64,000 bases of DNA from Chondrilla cf. caribensis (taxonomy: Eukaryota > Porifera > Demospongiae > Chondrillida > Chondrillidae), in the NCBI GenBank assembly GCA_964020155.1, contig OZ026555.1, forward strand, positions 410,001 through 474,000. Reading direction: 5' to 3'. This document shows, piece after piece, positions 58,428 through 64,000 of this stretch. How positions within the stretch are numbered: the stretch's first letter is position 1; each line of letters opens with the position of its first letter. Below the pieces are notes generated by a model. It did no database searches. It was not told where the DNA came from and saw only the letters and a program-made list of their open reading frames with translations. A program made the translations under genes and the position numbers.

Positions 58428-58437
58428 AATAAATAAA
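58428..58437 (+). terminator. Overlapping AATAAA polyadenylation signals
   Basis: AATAAATAAA about 230 bp after the SAM-like gene's stop codon and only 74 bp before the next gene's ATG, so transcript ends and starts are very close. Confidence 0.6.
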
Positions 58438-58510
58438 TACTAAATACGAATAATGTCACGTCGCCATAGTGATCATTGTCGGTAATCCCCCTTTGCAAAC
58501 TTTGTACAAA

Positions 58511-60453
58511 ATGGCTGCCACGACCTGCGGTACGTCTGGCTTACAGGTATCAAGTAAATCTTCCTGCCTTGTCCGCCAGTGGCTCGACGAAGACCAAAAC
58601 AAGCACACCCGTACTTCTTCCAACTTTGTTATCAACTTTCAGGAGAGGCCAGAAAGGTAAATAAAGTATTCGACTTATAGTTCGTTCATATGTGTTGGAG
58701 TATCTATGGTTCGTCGACGGTCGGTACAGCCGTAGATAAAGTCACCCGGCGCCATGTATGTATTGTTAATATTGTTATTAAAGTGCATTGTGGGACAGTC
58801 ATCCAAAATAGCTAGCACTACATAAATTCCAGAAGTTATTTAGCACCTATTTACTAAATTTCATAACTCCTTCCTAGATTTCCACATATTTAGAACTAAT
58901 CTGGCAATCTTCGACATTTCCAAATTCTTCAAAATTCTGTCACTCTTTTCATCCTCATTCGAATTCTCAAAATTCCCTTCCTCTCTCATCCAAACCCTAT
59001 GCAAATCAAGCTTTGTGCATATTGTTAAAAGTGCTTTTCATCTTCAATTCCCTCCCCACATAATTTCCAAATTCTATCCTCCCTCTTATTTCCTCTCTGT
59101 CTACCCATCTCCACTTCCAATTCACAACACATTATAATCTCTGTAGAATTGTGTTCACGTGTACATACACATAGTAGTCCCGCGTAGTCGGACCCATATT
59201 TTGACTTCTCCAGGCTGGTCCAGGTACTGCACGTGATCCCTTTGATTTAGTTCGAATATTTGTACCGCATGGAGCTCCACTTGATGAAACTATACAACCT
59301 TTTCAGGGATACTAGGAATGGCCGTTTGCATGCACAGGACTTCTTACATGTGACTATGCCATATACGTAGTCACATGTATACATGTAGAACTGTATTTAC
59401 ATGCACCTGTTTTTTTTTTCCAACTGCAGACTAGGACTGGGGGCGGAGGTTAGTGCCGCTGACCTCCAGAGGTACCCCAAGCACCACTCGTGTCAGTCTT
59501 ATTCGAGTTCCTCGCAGCCATCACCTCTTAATGGTGGTTTTTTGACACTTTCACTCAAAGACGACAAGTCTGCAAACTTAAAGAGTCAGCCAACTCAGCT
59601 GCAGGATACCTCAGGTCCAAAGAATCATGTCATTTCTTCCAATGTGTTGAAGGTTTCGGGCTCCAAGCGTCATGATAACTCTTCCAGGCTACTTGTTGTT
59701 TCTGACTGTGAAGAGGATGTGAGTAGAGGGCATTTAGGTACTTCTAAGACTGAGAGAGTGAACTATAGATCTAAATTGAAAGCAAAACATGTAAATTTGA
59801 GAAAGGAGAATAAGTTTACTGTACGGAAACAACAACAGCAACTATTAAAAAAACACCACCAACAACAGCCACAAGTACAACAAAAACACCACCACCAACA
59901 ACCACAACAACAACAAAACTATCACCACCACCAACAACAAGTACAACAAAAACGCCACCACCACCAACGACAACAACGACAGCTGAAAACACTACCACAA
60001 CAGTGCAGTAATGTTTCAAGACGTACATGCAAGCAAGACTTGCAAGAGGATCTGAGAACTATGTCTGTAGCTGGAACTTGCATTCCACAGGTGATGCCTT
60101 CTACCCAGGAAGTTGATATCAATCGTTCATCTCGCAATCAAGTTGATATCAATCCTCCATCTGGCAATCAAGTTGATATCAATCCTCCATCTGGCAATCA
60201 AGTTGATATCAATCCTCCATCTGGCAATCAAGTTTTTTCAGATTTTTTTCATAAGAGAAGAAAGAGAACAAGACAATATCTGTGTATTCCTGTGAGTGGA
60301 CAAATGGTGCTGATGTGCATCTATGGACATGCAGCTGCAGCTGGTGCTCATGGTGTCTGTAGAAGAAAACCAACATTTCGGCTAAAGCAGACCCTTCTAA
60401 TGCACGCAAGAAGAGAATTTGTACCTTATTTTGTCACCAGAAACTTTCGTTGA
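58511..60453 (+). CDS. Q/H-rich protein of unknown function, 389 residues
   Basis: Two exons, 58511-58656 and 59430-60453, joined in phase (48 codons plus two bases). Residues 1-60 look folded and possibly conserved (CLVRQWLDEDQNKHTRTSSNFVINFQERPERLGLGAEV). The join falls inside ERPERLGLGAE, the kind of short motif seen at the N-terminus of small nucleolar-type proteins, but I cannot name a family. A basic low-complexity region follows (about 165-215) of Gln and His runs, then three to four copies of NQVDINPPSG, then a basic tail (FFHKRRKRTRQY). It ends 112 bp before the NUBP1 start codon on the same strand. Nuclear or nucleolar localisation is a guess from composition. Confidence 0.6.
60113..60235 (+). 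repeat. 30 bp repeat inside a coding exon
   Basis: Four GTTGATATCAATC-containing 30 bp units; the last three are identical apart from the final end. They encode NQVDINPPSG in frame. Confidence 0.95.
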
Positions 60454-60565
60454 TGCTAAATGAGTTTTTTTTATCGCAAAATTATTTTTAATATCTGGAG
60501 ATACGTGCTATGGAAATTAGAATTAGTCAAGTTACGTGTCGCGATTAGGGAGAAAATGGCGGGCT

Positions 60566-61911
60566 ATGGCTAGTCAGAATCGCGAAAGGGCGGTGGATAT
60601 CGAGGCCTGCCCTTCAGATACGGTACGGAATACGGATGACGTCCTCGAGTTTTACAGTAACGTGTTCGTATTGAGCTAATGGTAGACCCAAGTAGCAATT
60701 TCCTGAAATGTTGTTTAGTGTTAGCATTGACCCTAAATTTAGGGTCAATGGTGTTAGTGTACCAGTATACCTTCGCGTTATTGAAGTACTCTTCGAGATA
60801 ACATGGCCTTGCACAAGTTGGATCAGGTCAATTATGTATCTAATGAATTACGGATTAATTAGGTGCTGTGTGATTTGCTCTCTATAATCTTGTTTCTTGC
60901 AGTCTCTGGCTGGGAAGGCTCGAGTGTGTCAAGGGTGTCCAGGACGTGAGCTCTGCTTGAGCTCTGCACGTACTGACCAAGACCAGAAGTTTATTGATGT
61001 TCGAATGAATGCCGTGAAGAGAAAGGTCCTTGTCTTGTCGGGGAAGGGAGGAGTTGGTAAATCCAGCATTGCCTGTTCACTGTCCATGGCACTAGCATCC
61101 ATGTCGAAGAAGGTGAGTGCATTGGAGCCTGTCCATATTGACTCCTGGATCCACACTTGGGACAACCTATACCAACCCCTGGGCCCGCCCTTGGGACAGC
61201 CTATACCAATCCCTGGGTCCCCCTTAGGACAGCCTATACCGACCCCTGGATCCCCACTTAGGACAGCCTATACCGACCCCTGGCTCCCCCCCTTAGGACA
61301 GCCTATACTGACCCCTGGATCCCCACTTAGGACAGCCTATACCGACCCCTGGCTCCCCCCCTTAGGACAGCCTATACCGACCCCTGGCTCCCCCCCTTAG
61401 GACAGCCTATACCGACCCCTGGATCCCCACTTAGGACAGCCTAGTCGATTTAGCCAATTTAAATCCTAAACAAGTCAAACTGATATTTTAGTCCCCTATA
61501 CGGTACAACCCAACCTGCCCCGTCAGCTCCTGAATGAAGACCCTGTTTGTCTGTAGCAGTTGGCCTTTGTATATGGTGTCCACACCTTTTGAACTCTTGC
61601 AAAATCTGTTTGTGAATTCAACATGGCTGCAGGTTGGTCTAGCAGATCTGGACATCTGTGGTCCAAGTGTTCCTCAGATGATGTCAGTGCATGATCAGGT
61701 GGTGGTCAGCACCCCGTATGGGTGGCAGCCCGTGGTGTCTCCACACGGAGGTGTCAAAGTCATGTCCATCGGACTACTGAGTAGCGAGAAGGATGCAGCG
61801 TGAGTGGTAGTCCTGTATGTACTGTGTGGTATTTATGACTGTGTGTACGTACACTTGCATGCAGGCATGCTTACACACGAACACACGCACACACACACAC
61901 ACACTTGCACG

Positions 61912-62006
<95 letters not shown>

Positions 62007-62428
62007 ACACTGATTCTCCATATAGTGTGATATGGAGAGGTCCGAGGAAGACAAACTTGATAAAGCAGTTTATAAAGGACACATTTTGGGGCAGACTGGA
62101 CTACCTGCTGTGTGATATCCTTTCTTACTCACATTACCATGGCAACACTGCTGTCTGTTCTTATGTGATAAATACGTACTTGTGTTGGTGTTAGCGTCCT
62201 TAATTGTAGGGACATACCCCTCCAGGAACTTCTGACGAACACTTAACTGTTGTTAAGGCCCTCACGAATGTTCACCCAGAGGGTGCCATCATTGTGACAA
62301 CACCACAAGAGGTTTCCTTGGCAACAATCAGAAAAGAAATAAATTTCTGTCACAAAATGAACCTCAACATTATCGGGATTGTTGAGAACATGAGTGGATT
62401 TGTTTGTCCTTGCTGTCAAGTACGTAGG

Positions 62429-62484
<56 letters not shown>

Positions 62485-62803
62485 ATGATTTGTTCATGTG
62501 TGTCTACAATACTAATTTGTATTGTCAGGAATCCTATGATTTGTTTGGAAGTGGAGGAGGTGAGCGTTTGGCCAAAGAACACGGAATTCCATTTCTCGGA
62601 CGAATACCCATAGATTCTGTCAGTCCATACGTGTGTGTCTGTGTGCGCTGGTCGTCTTGACACATGCCTCATCTCTCTCTGCTGCACAGAACCTCGTGGA
62701 GTCCTGTGAGAGGGGACAGAGTGTGTTGACATCGTTTCCAAGTTCAAGGATTTCAGCAACACTGAGTGAACTTGCGTCTGAGCTCGACTCCAAGCTCCCT
62801 TGA
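60566..62803 (+). CDS. NUBP1: NUBP1/Nbp35, cytosolic Fe-S cluster assembly ATPase
   Basis: Seven exons: 60566-60622, 60903-61112, 61633-61799, 62026-62114, 62214-62419, 62529-62618 and 62690-62803, giving 310 residues (human 320). Scaffold P-loop NTPase of the cytosolic iron-sulfur assembly pathway, acting with NUBP2. The N-terminal cluster-binding cysteines are present: ACPSDT, then [10 protein letters not shown]. The deviant Walker A is [12 protein letters not shown], followed by [32 protein letters not shown] and [19 protein letters not shown] homologues, and the C-terminal CPCC of [12 protein letters not shown]. The exon 4/5 join works only with an AT-AC (U12) intron at 62115-62213. Exon 1 is chosen because it supplies the missing first cysteine in phase. 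It starts 112 bp after the upstream stop codon. Confidence 0.95.
61165..61443. repeat. 31-33 bp minisatellite (TTAGGACAGCCTATACCGAC...)
   Basis: About eight C-rich copies, differing between GGATCCCCA and GGCTCCCCCC forms, in NUBP1 intron 61113-61632. Confidence 0.95.
61874..62010. repeat. (CA)n microsatellite
   Basis: CA repeat ending 15 bp before the acceptor TATAG of NUBP1 exon 4, so it replaces the normal polypyrimidine region. Confidence 0.95.
62115..62213 (+). other. U12-type AT-AC intron in NUBP1
   Basis: 99 bp intron. Donor ATATCCTTTC, branch element GTCCTTAAT with its A about 10 nt before the terminal AC. GT-AG alternatives break the frame; AT-AC splicing gives [15 protein letters not shown]. 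Confidence 0.85.
62428..62482. repeat. (GT)n microsatellite just after a NUBP1 donor
   Basis: Begins nine bases into intron 62420-62528 after GTACGTAGG. Confidence 0.95.
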
Positions 62804-63669
62804 CTGTACAGTTCCACTCGCAGTCTGTACATTAGTATTCGTAGTAAAGTTATTTACAACACAAATTATCATTAATTTTGTTCCTTTCTGAACTATTATT
62901 GTGAGTTGTAATATTGCTGTATTTGTGGTTGATATCCAAGAATATGCAGGTTCAATATATATACAACCTGGAGTGTTGTGTGTGTGCATGTGTACAGTGT
63001 TGGTAAAATGTAAACCTTATGTACGTATGTACATACTACAGGGTGGGACACAAAAGTGTCCTTTATATCCAGGTTTTGCCATACAACATTCACTAGGTTG
63101 GGTCCTCAGTGTCCATTATATCCAGGTAACTCTGTATAACATCTACAATAGGTTGACATGTATTCCAACATACTGCCTTCCATATGCCATGCGACTTGCA
63201 CTACAGTTCAATTTCCATAGGCGATATTTTGTAAAACTGTAATGTATGGGAGGTATAGGACCACCATTTTGTTTTCACGTCATACATCACACTCTATGAT
63301 ACAGTGCAAATTTCTCAGCACCCATCTCCAGTACGCACTGATCATTAGAATCTGTCACGAGTCTTTAGGTAACATAATTTCCTAATGTGTTCCCACACGT
63401 AACTGAAACAGTGAATTTATATTATATTTTATATTGCGCAAAAAAATGGCCGATTTCAAAAGGCCGAGAATTAGAAATTCGGCTGGAATTCAAGCGAAAC
63501 GGCTTCGCCGAACTTTATATCTCCAGCGAAGGTTTCTCCAAACCTAAAGTAGACGTCCAAGTATTTTGAGTGCTGGAGAAGGCTTCTGCGACTCCACTTT
63601 CATCATTTTATCAAATTTCACACTTAGGGCAACTATAAATAGCGCAGATACTAGTAATAAAATAGATAG
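62804..63669. other. NUBP1 3' flank
   Basis: Contains a repeat fragment with GTCCTTTATATCCAGGTTTTGCC (near 63056) that matches GGTCCTTTATATCCAGG in LRGUK intron 43494-43782, i.e. a dispersed MITE-like fragment. No exon seen. Confidence 0.5.
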
Positions 63670-64000
63670 GTCACGGTAGCCGGTTGGTCAGGTGACACGA
63701 CTCTAGGCTCCAGGTCGCGGGTTCGAAACTCCAAAAGGACGGTTTTTTTCTCTGAAAAAAAAGAGCTCACTTCCTGGTGGTCAGTCGCAATACTCTCTAC
63801 AAAGAACCGTAGGGGGGAGCTTTGGGACTCGCGGCTGACCTCCCAGCTAGAATAGTGTCTTCTGCATTCGCGGAATGACCAAGTACACAGTATCTGTGGA
63901 AAGTCCCTATAAAGCCGACCATGGGTTTGTTCGACCCCGAGTGGGTGACCTCTTTTATTTTTTTTTAACTTACCTTTTTTAACTCAAGGCCACCACCACC
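63670..64000 (+). mobile_element. tRNA-derived SINE-like element, cut by the window edge
   Basis: A-box-like TAGCCGGTTGGTCAGGTG and B-box-like GGGTTCGAAACTCC are 40 bp apart, followed by a unique body and T-rich tails. There is no acceptor-stem pairing. It differs in sequence from the element at 36708. Confidence 0.6.

Overview
This is a eukaryotic, animal nuclear genome window: many short exons separated by mostly 100-1000 bp introns, GT-AG (and some U12-type) splice sites, very dense CA/GT microsatellites, minisatellites, small TIR elements, tRNA-derived SINE-like sequences and a 200-N assembly gap. A complete sterol C-24 methyltransferase gene, an enzyme kept in few animals, sits beside otherwise animal-type genes (UNC79, LRGUK, SLC35E3, a RIM-like PDZ/C2 protein, a FAM194 protein). 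The best guess is a sponge (Porifera, perhaps a demosponge); an annelid or another SMT-retaining invertebrate is not excluded. The species assignment is inference.

Layout. 1-3924 (-): N-terminal part of an UNC79 homologue (NALCN channel complex), running off the left edge. 4499-6688 (-): SLC35A-type nucleotide-sugar transporter. 8822-15669 (+): 893-residue PDZ-C2-C2 protein resembling the presynaptic scaffold RIM. 16060-25900: gene-free repeat block with a ~180 bp family in both orientations, an array of about eleven near-identical 358 bp satellite units flanked by diverged units, and an inverted satellite copy. 25939-28223 (-): SLC35E3. 28604-36489 (+): FAM194-domain protein (C3orf20/ERICH6-like), sharing a 380 bp divergent promoter region with SLC35E3. 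36490-38395: SINE, N gap and AT-rich spacer. 38485-40312 (+): sterol methyltransferase behind a TATA box. 40852-50362 (+): LRGUK, leucine-rich repeats plus a guanylate-kinase-like domain. 51534-58200 (+): 970-residue protein with an N-terminal SAM/Pointed-like segment, otherwise unrecognised. 58511-60453 (+): 389-residue Q/H-rich protein of unknown function. 60566-62803 (+): NUBP1, cytosolic Fe-S cluster assembly P-loop ATPase. 63670-64000: a second SINE-like element.

The genes do not form an operon or one pathway; they are ordinary neighbours (ion-channel accessory, Golgi transport, exocytosis-like scaffold, cilium/sperm-type proteins, sterol and Fe-S biosynthesis). Exon joins were read by hand and checked for reading-frame phase. 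In nearly all genes the phases close exactly, which is the main support for the models. The most notable observations are the animal SMT gene, an unusual number of probable minor-spliceosome (U12) introns, including an AT-AC intron cutting the conserved [10 protein letters not shown] motif of NUBP1, the nested inverted satellite block, and GT-repeat tracts that begin at 5' splice sites.
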